64,000 nucleotides of DNA from positions 3,348,001 to 3,412,000 of the forward strand of contig NC_069106.1 in NCBI RefSeq assembly GCF_947172395.1, written 5' to 3'. The number at the start of each line of letters is the position of its first letter. Positions within the stretch are counted from its first letter, which is position 1. The DNA comes from Bicyclus anynana (taxonomy: Eukaryota > Arthropoda > Insecta > Lepidoptera > Nymphalidae). Positions 34,952-46,500 of this stretch are shown here, one piece after another. Below the pieces are notes generated by a model. The model was not told the origin of the DNA, made no database searches, and saw only the letters and a program-made list of their open reading frames with translations. Position numbers and translations under genes: made by a program.

Positions 34952-37900
34952 GGATTTGTGTGAATTAGATTTATTTAAATAATTTATTATTTTATTTATT
35001 AAAGAAACGCATACACGTCATTGCCATTTAGAACTCGATACCTCCACGGGTTTCTGAGATAAAATGTCGTGACAAATAGATGGACAGACAGACATACAAA
35101 AAACTGATCCTATAAGGATTCCATTTTACCTCTTGAGTTACAGAACTCTAAAAATGGAAGAGTCAATTCTTTGAATCATAAACTTTTGAAAAATTAAACA
35201 TTAGATGGTACGTACCATGCAGTGCATAAAACATTGGCGACTCTGGTATCAAAAATAGACAAAATACAAAAACTATAGATATTGACACAGCTATATAGCA
35301 AGTCACATAGTATGAAACATACGATCCAGTCGCAAACAGTAGCAATGTACCCAATGTTGTGCATAATCCAACAAGAGTTAAGAGGATTCCTCTAATACTT
35401 GCTGATCTGAAACAAACATAATTGTTATTTTTCTAAAAGTCGACTACGTACGACTGGAGACAAAATTTCTTAAGGTCTAAGATCTGTCATTAGAAAACCT
35501 ACCCTCATCTGTTATTTATAAGGCCCCTCGCCCACGGCGACTTTTTGTAGCAATGCAGTCGCGATGTTGTCGCGCGTAGCATCGATACAGACGCGTAGCT
35601 GTCGCTAGCTGTGTGCCCCACGGGACCAGATTCAATCGCGATGCAAACGCGATTCGGTCGCGATGCAGTTACGACAAAAATACCTTAGATTAGTACAGTT
35701 GCAAGATCCTCCCTCCCCCCTCCGTTCTCTCTACCGATATCGTCCGACGCGGTCGGCGTTTGTATCGATACAATCACGATGCAGTAGCGCGTCGGCATCG
35801 CTATTGTCGCGCGTTGCAAATGCGACTAACACGCGTTAGAAGAGATGCAGTCGCGCATTTTCTAAACGCGCGACTGCATCGCTACTAAAAGTCGCCGTGG
35901 GTGAGGGGCCTAAGTGATGAGAAATAAATGATAGATAATGTTTATAGTGACACATTGCAAATAGGTTGCCTACTTAAATAGCGGCCAGACACATTTTTCA
36001 TACAAAATCTAGGAAACCATGAACTAGATCAAGAGCGACTTTCATTTAACATATTAGACAACTTAATAACTGATGGGGATATATAAATAACATTAATCAA
36101 CTTTTTATATCTGGCAACCCTAAAGTTACATTATATATTCTTTTAACTGATGTACGATTTACGAGTACGATTTTTTAATTAACCAAGATTATTAATTTAA
36201 TAAAAACTTTAATAATTTAATACTATCCGCCATTTTACTAGGTAACCTAATTACAATGTGTCAATGTGAGTATGAGGGTATATATTTCTTATGCCGGATC
36301 TCATACTGTCATATTATATCGGGAAAATATTAAAAAAACCAGTGGATTCCCGCGACTTGATCCGCGTAAAGTTAAGTTAAGTCATAAATCCCGCGGAAAC
36401 CATGAATTTTTTCGAGATAAAAAACGCAAAAATTCTGTTTTTTACAAATTCCACGATAACAATAGATTTTTCTGAGATAAAAAGAAGCCAATGTTCAGGT
36501 CCAATGTTTGATTTATCTCTATAACAATCTTATCCAAATCGGTTCAGTTGTATAGCCATGAAAAGGTTATAAACAGACAGACAGACTTGCTTTCGCATTT
36601 ACAATGTTATTATATGGAAATCAAATCAAATCAAATCAAAATTCATTTATTTCAATTAGGCTCAATTTACAAGCACTTTTGACACGTCAGTTGACTATTT
36701 GTAAAGATTCTACCACCGGTTCGGAAGGCAGGTTCTGCTGAAAAGATACCGGCAAGAAACTCAACAGTTGCTCTTTTGAAATGAAAAAGTCATACAGTAC
36801 TATAATTTACAATTGATAACAATTACAATTTCTTATAGTTTTACTTCCTGTGTGAAGGTGGAAGCTGATCCAATGGCCTCCAAGCACCTTTATCGTTAAG
36901 GAACTCATCAATAGTGTAGTAACCTCGACGAAGTAAATGTTTTTTAACACATTGCTTAAAGTTATGCATTGGCAAGTCCATCACAGTCTTGGGGATCTTG
37001 TTATAGAAGAGATGGATATGAATTGATCTATAGATCATGAAACATACTTACGCAATTTCACCAATATACACGACATTCATTACACCAACCCCACCAATTC
37101 CCATTCCTGATAGGAATCTGCCGAGAAATAGTACTGATATGCTTCTAGCAGCTGCCAAAATTATATATCCAACACCTATTAAGACTCCACTCAATATAAG
37201 ACAAGGCTTCCGACCTTTTACATTTGATAGCCACAACACTATATATGGTCCTGAAAGTTCAATTAAAATTATGATATGTTGGTAAGGATGGATAGTAGAA
37301 GGATGCATGCAAGAAGATCGATATGGTTATGTTGAGATAAGTGTGTAGTATGACAAGGATAAAATAAGGAACGAGTAAATAAGTCTGAAAGTGGTGCCAG
37401 AGACAAAAAAGTTGAGGAGTAAGGTTAGCTTGGAATGGACAGGTGAATTTTTAGAGTTACACATTGTTCAGTAATTCCACCAAGTATAAGCCCTTAATAT
37501 TGGCGAGTAAGTTTAGGGCAAACAAAATAAAACTAACTTCAGAAATACTCAGATAAGAATAGAAGGCGTGCATTTTGAAAATCTATCGGTTTGAGTGTAA
37601 CGTTGGGGAATGGGAAATTTCCAAAGTTACAAAATAAAACCCTTGCTTGTATTTCAGTTCTCGAGTCACGAGTGCAATTATTTTATTTCTGAATGAAAAT
37701 CCCCCAAATAATCACTAATATTTTCTGATCATTTCAGTTAGTGGACGTAATAAAAGGAGAAACCCAGTCTCCCTACAAACTCGGGCTCAAAAAAACCTCA
37801 ACCCTATGGGGGGTCGACCAACACTGCGCTTTCCGGTGCGGGGTCGCCATTTCAGCACCTTGGGACCCCAACGCACATCGGCTCTTCGAACTATGTGCCC

Positions 37901-39959
37901 TACCCATTGCCACTTCAGCTTCGCGACTCGCTGAGCTATGTCAGTGAATTTCGTTCGTCTGCGGATCTCCTCATTTCTGATTCGATCACGCAGAGAAACC
38001 CCAAGCATAGCTCGTTCCATCGCCCGCCGAGTGAATTTGAGCCTTCTAATAAGGCTCATAAGTTCACTGTTCGAAGACTTTCGTCTTCAGGCACTGAGGA
38101 ATTTCGGACGAAAAGGTGTCGCGGAGTTTCCCAAACGCTGCCCAGCCGAGCTGGATTCGGCGATTCACCTCTTTCCCGAAATTGATTCTACCTAACTGAA
38201 CTGTGTGTCCTAGGTATATATTTTCGTCTACGATGTTCAGCGCACAGTCCTCAACAATAACAGGGTGAAGCGGTACATGAGCATTAGAAAAGAAACCAAA
38301 AATTACTACATTTTTCATTTCTGTATCGTTCTGAGAATTGGGCTCAATTTCGGACATCTCCTTTAGCATCCCAGGCCCCCATATAACTAAAAAAAAAATT
38401 AAAAATAAAAATAATTTAAAAATAAAAAAAATAAAAAAAAAATATTACTATATACTATATACTATTTTTATACTATACCCCATATAACTAACTAACTATA
38501 AACACCATCCGTACTCGAGTAACTTGTAACACTACCTACTATAGCACCCAGATACAGTAGGGTTGCAACTAAAGACAACTGTGTTTCAGTCAGCAAATAC
38601 GGAAGCGGCGACTGTTTCAGATCACGCAGTTTAGGTATCACCGGCCCAGACCATGCACTAGCGTAACCACCTAATGCTTGTGAAATATATACTGAAAATA
38701 AAATACAATAGAATAAATTTTAGGGTTCCGTTCGCAAAGATTAAAACATATTACCAAGACTCCGCTGTCCGTTCATCTGTCACTATGTCATCAACCCATA
38801 TTCGACTGGTGAGCTCGAGTGTCCTCTCAGAATGAGAAGGGTTAGGCCAATAGTCCACCACGCTGGCCGATGACCAAATTCTCTGGTATGCAGGTTTACT
38901 CACCATGTTTTTCCTTCACCGTTTGAGACACGTGTTATTTAATTTCTTAAAATGCACACAAGTGAAAATTTGGGGGTGCATGCCCCGGACCGGGTTTGAA
39001 CCCTCCGGAATCGGAGGCAGAAGTCGTATCCACTGGACTGTCACTTTACAGGAGCCTAATTCGGCTTAGACTAGATATAAACAAACCATTACCTTAAGTA
39101 GGGTTGTCAAATTACTGAAAAACATTGGTATTTTTTCACATTATCTGTATATGTATTAGTAGGTACAAATTACAATAAAAATAATACTTTTATACTTCTT
39201 TACTTTAATTTATTTTAATATCTGGAACTTATCTCGACCGTCCAATATTAAAGAAAAATTGTTAAAATTAAAAGTTCTTACTTTATTTTTAAGTTCATTT
39301 TTGACAACCACAACTCAATAAGTGGCCATTTCTTATCAGTTTCGTGAGTAAGTAGCATTGCCAACAATAAATACAAACAGAATAAAATAAATAACCTAAG
39401 TCAACTCAATAGCTCAACGGTAAGAGCGGTCGGACTCATCACCGAGGGGTGATGGTTCAATCCTCACGCTGGTCTATTGTCGTACCCACTCCTAGCAAAG
39501 TCTTTCCAGACTATTTAGAGGGAAATGGGAATATTGGTCATATTGTAAAAGATATGGCAAATATAATTTTTTTTTAAATAAAAAAAATATATATTTAAGG
39601 GGCATATACAACAAACACTTTTTTGCTCCTTTTTGCTCGATATTATTAACAGCAACAGGTAAACGCTTGACATATTTACAGACAGTCGAATTATGTTATT
39701 TACTTTAAAAATAAATAATTGTAATTAAGTTAAAATTATTATTTAAGACCCCCTTAAACTTTAATTTAATCCTAACTGACAACAAACTTTTTGCTGTTTT
39801 TATTGATACTGAACCCACGTACACGAGTCCGACTCGAATTTCGGCAGTTTTAAATTACATTTATTAAAATGACACGTCATTTAAAAAAAAAAAACAAAAA
39901 TACGTACAACATGACGAAATAAGCACTTGTCGTTGAAGGCCAGTTATTTTGAATAACAT
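31663..39959 (-). CDS. Tret1-like: Facilitated trehalose transporter Tret1-like, gene 4 (449 aa)
   Basis: Intact MFS sugar transporter. Exons in transcript order: 39959-39908, 38691-38536, 37250-37052, 35406-35216, 34552-34176, 33119-33008, 31925-31663 (52/156/199/191/377/112/263). Exon 5 is six bases shorter than in genes 2 and 3, a two-codon difference in the central loop. Landmarks: start MLFKITGLQRQ; YISQALGGYASAWSGP in TM1; VKGRKPC; PESPMFYALH after TM6; FQQCSGV in TM7, close to the QQ-S-G signature of sugar porters; ENTGRKK loop; PETKGKSLLEIQKAL with TGA. Most of the protein has clearly diverged from genes 2 and 3, but the middle of exon 7 is almost the same DNA. A 5'-truncated LINE sits a few bases beyond the exon 3 donor, and introns 4 and 5 hold a Harbinger-like MITE and LINE tails. 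Confidence 0.92.
32005..32400 (+). repeat. Dispersed repeat copy in intron 6 of gene 4
   Basis: Opposite orientation to 15830-16255; contains tgtgtaattctttttgggtt and gtgagtgacttcactcaagg-like sequence. Confidence 0.5.
33380..33710 (-). mobile_element. LINE ORF2 end with trinucleotide tail
   Basis: Minus-strand 3' end (agtggacgtccatcggctga) followed by an ATG/GAT repeat at 33380-33421, the usual tail of this LINE. In intron 5 of gene 4. Confidence 0.72.
33951..34134 (+). repeat. RTE-like 3' tail repeat
   Basis: ctagctgacgccgcgcggtt onward; ends about 40 bases from the exon 5 donor of gene 4. Confidence 0.6.
34600..34950. mobile_element. LINE ORF2 end fragments with GAT tail
   Basis: Two pieces in different orientation, with tatatccagcagtggacttt before a (GAT)n run at 34908-34950. 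In intron 4 of gene 4, close to exon 5. Confidence 0.6.
35522..35910. mobile_element. Harbinger-like MITE (389 bp)
   Basis: Terminal repeats ggcccctcgcccacggcgac and the complement gtcgccgtgggtgaggggcc, flanked by TAA at 35519-35521 and 35911-35913, the three-base TWA duplication of PIF/Harbinger elements. GC-rich interior with many gcgatgcagtcgc-like words. In intron 3 of gene 4. Confidence 0.75.
36614..37040 (-). mobile_element. 5'-truncated jockey-group LINE beside the exon 3 donor of gene 4
   Basis: Minus-strand frame HLFYNKIPKTVMDLPMHNFK, then KKHLLRRGYYTIDEFLNDKG, a LINE ORF2 C-terminus, followed by its 3' UTR and an (ATTTG)-like tail at about 36615-36640. The truncated end lies within about ten bases of the gene 4 exon 3 donor at 37051. 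Confidence 0.75.
37740..38370 (-). mobile_element. LINE endonuclease-reverse transcriptase C-terminal fragment
   Basis: Minus-strand frames read LGWAAFGKLRDTFSSEIPQC, then after a frame break LIRRLKFTRRAMERAMLG, RIRNEEIRRRTKFTDIAQRV and KWQWVGHIVRRADVRWGPK: the well-known C-terminal part of a lepidopteran LINE ORF2. In intron 2 of gene 4; not functional. Confidence 0.8.
38785..39050 (-). mobile_element. SINE family B
   Basis: Reverse copy from cccatattcgactggtgagc to the B-box complement gggtttgaaccctccggaat. In intron 1 of gene 4. Confidence 0.6.
39405..39575 (+). mobile_element. tRNA-headed SINE, family C
   Basis: Head aatagctcaacggtaagagc (A box) and ggttcaatcctcacgctgg (B box); tail gggaatattggtcatattgt. 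In intron 1 of gene 4. Confidence 0.65.
39908..39959 (-). CDS. Tret1-like: Gene 4 start exon (52 nt)
   Basis: Encodes M-L-F-K-I-T-G-L-Q-R-Q-V-L-I-S-S-C plus one base, followed by donor gtacgt (complement of 39902-39907). Phase and length equal those of the other start exons. The join to exon 2 gives L-Y-I-S-Q. Confidence 0.85.
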
Positions 39960-40111
39960 TATAAACAACCTGTTACAATAAAAACGCAAAATATACTGCA
40001 CTTTATTGTTTAATTGTATTAAAAGATACTATATAAAGTGGCGATTATTACCGAGAGATTAAATTCGTAGGAGTTTATAGGCTAAGAGCCATAGCCAGCT
40101 ACAGCCAGACC

Positions 40112-40308
40112 CAGCGCCGGCCCGAGGTAAATTTTAGAATGGAGCGAGATCCAATTATGGCGCCTTTCCTGTTTGCTCCTAACATTATATACTAGGGACG
40201 TTTGAAAAGTTCGTAGCCTAACGTATATCGGAATGTCACTCCAGGCGCCCCCTAGGATTTGGCGCCTGGAGCGACCGCTCCGTTCGCCGTATGGACGGTC
40301 CGGCCCTG
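40112..40308. mobile_element. hAT-like MITE with 8-bp target duplication
   Basis: Same family as 5389-5563, reverse orientation. Perfect 8-bp duplication GCCAGACC at 40104-40111 and 40309-40316; it had entered a SINE fragment. Confidence 0.82.
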
Positions 40309-40469
40309 GCCAGACCTACCCAATGGCGTAAATAGATGGATGGTGGAACCCAGGTCCTCTGTCTTGTAAATACACCGCGCAAACTTCGGCTACGCCTCGG
40401 AGGCCGCCAAGGTTTGTCTGGCTTTCGCAGGCTGTCGGTACGAAAGAGTACGAACGAGTTAATGACTAA

Positions 40470-40830
40470 CTAGCGGACGCCCGCGACTTCGCGCGGAATT
40501 TAGTTTTTCACAAATCCCTCGGGAACCATGGATTTTTCCGGGATAAAAAGTAACCTATGTGTTAATCCAGGCTATATTATATCTTAATATCAAATTTCAG
40601 CTAATTCGGTTCAGTAGTTGAGGCGTGAAAGAGTAACAAACATTCATATCAACAAAATCATCAGTGTTCGCAAAACTCGGGAAAGCATGGCTTTTTCGGG
40701 ATAAAATGTAGCCTATGTGTTAATACAGAGTAAAGTCTATTTCCATTTCAAATTTCAGCCAAATCGCTTTAGTAGTAGCGGCGTTAAAGAGTAACAAACA
40801 TCCATACAAACTTTAGCGTTTATAATATTT
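40470..40830 (+). repeat. Second RTE-like tail family (ctagcggacgcc)
   Basis: ctagcggacgcccgcgactt, two consecutive modules of gggaaccatgg...gataaaaagtagcc...cagtagttgaggcg. Related copies: 32670-32880, 41065-41415 (reverse), 46340-46540 and 46850-47165 (reverse), 22850-23140 (diverged). Confidence 0.55.
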
Positions 40831-41478
40831 GTAGGATTTGCTTAAACGAAGAACATTGTTTGCACAACTGTAGATTAAGCGACATCGAAATGCTGCATTA
40901 TCTACTTCGGGCTTATAGCAGAGTAAAGATATATACTTATAGTACTAGATAGGGCATAAGAAATATATACGCTCATCAGTCATTTATTTGAGATAAGAAA
41001 TAAATTATAGACAATATTCAAATGGACACATTGTAAATAGGTTGCCTAGTTAATTATTAGTAGTTAATTATAGGCTCATGGTAAATCTTGGTCGAGAATC
41101 TAAAAATGTATAACACAAAGGTGACTGACTGACATAGTGATCTACGCACAGCCCAAAATTTGGCAATGCTGGTAGATGTTATGACGTAAGCATCCGCTAA
41201 GAAAGGATTATGATTAATTCTACCCCCATGGAGATAAAATAGAGGATGAAAGTTTGTATGAAACTTTGTCAATTTTGCGGCGATTTGGCTGAAATTTGAA
41301 ATGAAAATATATTATACTCTGGATTAACACATAGGCTAATTTTCAACCTAAAAAAATCCATGGTTCCTGCGGGATTTGTGAAAAACTGAATTCTACGCAG
41401 ACAAAGTCGCCCGCTTGTTTGAAATAAAGCTTTTCTAGACCCAAGTGGATGTGACCCTACGTCATATCCAAAATTATA

Positions 41479-42158
41479 CAGGGTGCTGGTATTGGTGTAT
41501 TTCCCATAACTCTGGAGTTATATTCTTTACCAAAAATTAATTAAAAATGTTCAAAGAACATGTGTTCTAAAATTAATATTTTCGGGGAAAATAATATTTT
41601 TCTTTGTTATCGCCGTTTCGCAACGACTTGCGGTACGGACGGCTTCAGTGGCGTTCGAGACGTCCCCATCTCTTGTTGTGTAATTCTTTATGGGTTACTT
41701 GGAATAGGCGGGGAGAGTGACTTGAATGGAAAAGGGGAGTGTTAGTCGACTATCAAAGGATCTTTTAGCCCTACACACATCGTTCACAAGTACGTGACTT
41801 CATTCAAGGTCATTCTTGTTAATTAAGTTGTCCTGACAAATGTTGTGACCTTTGTTCGACATTAGTTTTCTTATATTTGTAATCACTTTTGAGTCCTATA
41901 ATATTTTGTAAATTGATCTTAAAATTTGTCCCTTAAACGCATCCTCTTAAATATGACGTAGCCAAGTTTTACGTATTTTCAAATGCAAGGATAGATAAAG
42001 GCGTGTATTACATGGATAGTCCGAATTATTTGAATTACTTTGTATGAAAACATAAAAAGTTTATATTTTTAAGTTAAAACAATATGAGTTATGCAGTTCG
42101 GCTCGTTTAAGTGCACTTCAACACCTTGAAGTTATGGAAAATACTCCCGAGCATCCTG
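41479..42158. mobile_element. Inverted-repeat element with TA flanks, carrying another repeat
   Basis: Left end cagggtgctggtattggtgt and right end aatactcccgagcatcctg are imperfect complements, with TA at 41477-41478 and 42159-42160. A different dispersed repeat occupies about 41590-41890. Confidence 0.6.
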
Positions 42159-42172
42159 TATATTATATTACT

Positions 42173-42364
42173 AGCTGACGCCGCGCGGTTTCACCCGCGT
42201 GGTTCCCGTTCCCGTCAGAATACGGGGATAAAATATAGCCTTCCTCGATAAATGGGCTATCTAACACTGAAAGAATTTTTCAAATCGGACCAGTAGTTCC
42301 TGAGATTAGCGCGTTCAATCAAACAAACAAACAAACTCGTCAGCCTTATAATATTAGTATAGAT
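42173..42364 (+). repeat. RTE-like 3' tail repeat
   Basis: Complete copy from ctagctgacgccgcgcggtt to tattagtatagat; intergenic between genes 4 and 5. A second copy, 42770-42965, follows. Confidence 0.6.
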
Positions 42365-42769
42365 GAAGATTTAATGTAAAATCGCATATTTCGCCGAATT
42401 ATAAAAGGCGAAATATTAACTAGAGTACAAGTGATGAACTTGAAAATTTAGAAGATAACAAGATCTTTGCTCATAATTTTTTATTACGGTTATAAGGAAT
42501 ATTTTACAACGCTACTGTTACTGTGGCCTTAATTAATCCTTCGGTTAATTAGATTTACTTGATTTTCAAATCTGATCGTTCAGATAAGTTGATTTAATTA
42601 AACTTTAATCCACCTTGTTCGTAAGCCTATATAAACCTTACGTTCAGTTTTCCGGTTTGACATATTTTTGAAAGAAATTCTATCAAAATAAATTATTTCA
42701 TTAATATAGTTCCATTCCCTGAAACTTTGAACTATTATATCTATATATCATACATTCTTATAATTAACT

Positions 42770-42965
42770 AGCTGACGCCACGCGGTTTCACCCGCATGGT
42801 TCTTGTTCCCGTTGGAATATGGGGATAATATAAAGCCTTCCTCGATAAATGGGCTATCTAACACTGAAAGAATTTTTCAAATCGAACCAGTAGGTCCTGA
42901 GATTAGCGCGTTCAATCAATCAAACAAACAAACAAACTCTTCAGCTTCATAATATTAGTATAGAT
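42770..42965 (+). repeat. RTE-like 3' tail repeat
   Basis: From ctagctgacgccacgcggtt to tattagtatagat. Confidence 0.6.
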
Positions 42966-43481
42966 TTCCATTTCCTGAAACTTTGAACGATTATATCTAT
43001 ATGTCATGCATTCTTATAATTAATATTTGCTTAATTCATAAAAAATCTGTAGATATATTAAATAAAACAATTTAACAAATTATTTTTTACATTTTATTAC
43101 ATACATCAAGTAAAGTGAAACCAAGCATCTAATCGTATCTGTAAAATAATATTTATAAATTTTTTGACACTTAGTTCTAACTTAGGACATTAACTCACTT
43201 GCTTAATCTTAATATTTAGATAAAGCCTTTAATATACCAACAAAAACTACTATTACATTACCAGAATAAGTTGCTAGATTGTTGCTGGTATGTTTCCCGT
43301 ACTAACTTTACAAATACTCGCTTTATAACATGTAACATTACGCCGTGTACCATCAACCATTACCGTACATTAAAAAAAATATTGGAGTTTTGCAAGGAAG
43401 TATACTAACACCACAATATCACATTATGTTTATTTTGCTGTTCTTCCCATTTAATACCTCAAAGATTAATAACTAGTAAAT

Positions 43482-43487
43482 TTTATT
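43482..43487 (-). terminator. Polyadenylation signal AATAAA, gene 5
   Basis: AATAAA on the minus strand about 90 bases after the gene 5 stop, in a T-rich stretch that offers overlapping alternatives. Confidence 0.4.
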
Positions 43488-43576
43488 TTATTTATAAAAA
43501 TTATATTTACAAATAACACTAATTAATAAAAGTTGTAATTAATAAGTGTTGTGTTGTCGTATTGTGACAAATTTTA

Positions 43577-46500
43577 CTATTTACTCAAAAGTTCTTGTAT
43601 TTCCAATAAACTTTTGCCTTTGGTCTCTATAAAGAAGAATATGGTAAAAACAAAGGCACTTGCGTTAATACAAGTAAAAAACCAGAATGTCACATATGCA
43701 TCTACTGTTTCCAAAAGTACTCCGCTCCCTGTGCTTACAAAGAATCCAAAAAACCAAGACAAGGTCAAGGTTAAAGTCGATCCTTTACTTCTCACATTTG
43801 GTGTAAACATCTCACCTACAACAACATTTGGTACGACGCCAAAACCTGAAAGTAAAATAAATCCGCTATATGTTATCAAAGTCAGAAATTCTACAAATTG
43901 ACTAATATTGTATATTGTATAATTGATTGAAACTGATAAAGTTTTGAATAAACATGCAAATATTCAAACTGTAGAAATTATAATTATCAGATTTTAGGTT
44001 TCAATTTTTTTAATTCGGCGCAGGCTTCATTGTTTAACGTATTAATATGGATTTTTTTTTTTTATTCGATTATGATTAAATTTTTCTAATTTTGATTATG
44101 ATACAATTTTTTAATTTGTATTTCTTCCTTTGGCTATCTATATGGTAGATTTAACGTTGTTAAATTTTTAAATAACCCAAATTTCTAACATAAATATTAT
44201 GATCACACATTTTGTGCAAGAATTGCTTGTTAATTTGACATATCCTAACAACTTTTAAGTTAATACTCACCAAAATCAAATGCAATGTAATAGACAATCA
44301 AAATAACTAATGAGAACCACTTGAAATTAATCAATAATGATTGGTCCATAGAATATACATAAAAGTATACTCCCAGAAGGAACTAAAATGATAAAAAAAA
44401 CAGTTTACTTAAAGTTCTACTTTAATTAGCCCCCATTTGCACGAAAACTTTTTTAACGGACGTTAAAAAAGCGTTGAAATATAGTGTACAGTTAAGGTCT
44501 ATTTCCAACGCCCAAAATTGAAAATGCAACACTGCCCCAAAAACAAGCGTCGTGTTTTAAAAACGCTGTCGTGTGAACATATACTTGGGAATGCATTTGT
44601 TGTATTTGAACGCTTTTTTAACGTCCGTTAAAAAAAGTCTCGTGCTAATGGGGGCTTACTCTTATATAAATAGTAAAAGTGAAATTTCACTCTCAAGAAT
44701 TTAATAAAATAATTTGTTTATCTTGGTACCTCGATGATTAGCCTATGTAGCTTTAGATAATGACGTCCAGGGTTTAATCCTGGGTAGTGCTATAAAATAT
44801 TCAGTTTTTTGTTGCTTCAAATAAATACTCACAAGCTAGTAGATGGGAAATTGTTTTACATATACATAGAAGAGCACATTAAGCCATCGGTCCCGAGCAT
44901 AATCATTAAGATCACCCGCAAATTCGCAGCAGCATGATGGATCTAAGCTTTATCCTGTTTCTTATAAAGAAAAGGCCTAGCCCTCGTGATGGTCAAACTC
45001 CTTATTATAAAGAGACAGGCCTGACTATTGCCGTTAAGATAGGCCAATAATACTTACCATACTCAAAGAACAAATCAAAGTAGATATCAGTAACATAATT
45101 TTTCTTCCAACTCTTTCAACCAATATCGATGACGACAAACTTCCTACCAATTGGAAACATCCAATAATTATCATAGACATGTTCGAATCCACAGACGATC
45201 CAGTCATCTCAAAAATGGACGCACAAAAGTACATCACTACAATAGCCCCGCTGCAATTTTGCAAAACATTCAATACGGCTGCGATTAAAAATGCTCGTCT
45301 ATTACTCTTTATTGTGAATAGTTGTAGCCAATCTTTTGTACTACTTGTTTGTGTATATTCATGTTTGACTGACAGTAGTTGGTCTATGTCTTCTGATCTT
45401 CCAATATCATGCAAAGTATCGCGGAGGCTTTTTTCGTTACCTAAAACACAACGTTGGTTTTTTAGCAGACACAAAAGTGATTACAAAATAAGAAAACTAA
45501 TGTCGAACAAAGGTCATTCACAACATTTGTCAAGACAATTTAACAAACCAAACTGTAACTAAAATAAGACCCTAGAATGGCAGAGAATGACCTTGAATGA
45601 AGTCACGCACTAGTGAACGATGTGTGTAGGGTTAAATGCGCCTTTGACAGATATCTAACACTCCCCTTTTCCACTCAAGTTACTCTCCCCACCTATACCA
45701 AGTAACCCATAAAGAATTATACAACAAGAAATGTGGACGGCTCGAACGCCATGAGCACACTGAAGCCGTTCGTACCGCAAGTCGTTGCAACGCGGCGATA
45801 ACAGGTTTATTAGTAACACTGCCTGGTTAACACAGAGGTGAGCGTATATAGCTTCAAACGACATCCGGGGTTCTATGAAATTTAAAGCTTTTCCAAGAAA
45901 TTCACAATTTTCAGCCCGGAGTTCGGAAGTTGGTGGCTATAACTTAGAGAGCAAGGTTAATTTAAACAGCAGGCTAATTCATTATCTTTGATCTATGTTA
46001 GATGCCATATACGAAATTGAGATTCTATGTAACAAATGTCACAACGACAATAGACGACATTTCTTAATTGATTTAATGTTTGTTTAAATAGGTTGTTAAT
46101 TAAGACCAATTTTGTTTTGTCCATGTTTATAGTATAGGTCACATCGGTCACAATCATTAACATCACAGTGAACGTTACAAAATCAAACAGTATCTCCTTA
46201 AACAATCATTAAAAAAAAATTTAATTATTGATTGATCAATATTTTTTTTAAAAGAGAGGGAGTAGGGTAGTGTAGGGATAGGGAAAATGTGCACATAAGT
46301 CAAAAAGAAGCGGGTCCGCTAGTCACACTATCATATCACACTAATTATAAAGACGAAAGTTTGTAAGTGTGTAAGTATGTTTGTTCCTCTTTTACACTGC
46401 GGCTACTGAAGCGATTTGGCTGAAATTTGGAATGGAAATAGATTTTACTCTGGATTAACACATAGGCTACTTTTTATCCCGGAAAAATCCGTGGTTCCCG

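Larger units (their letters stand above)
39960..43576. other. Intergenic, genes 4 and 5
   Basis: hAT-like MITE, RTE-like tails in both directions and the TA-flanked element at 41479-42158. No gene recognised. Confidence 0.6.

Noticed and set aside
39405..39490. tRNA genes (also 62452, 63417, 49525, 4288, 59836)
   Set aside because: A and B boxes are present but the anticodon and acceptor stems do not fold well, and each is joined to the same repeated body, so they are SINE heads.
45655..45864. Open frames at 16028-16225, 41560-41745 and 45655-45864 as a conserved small gene family
   Set aside because: They all fall in the same dispersed repeat, have different frames and breaks, and occur in introns of different genes.
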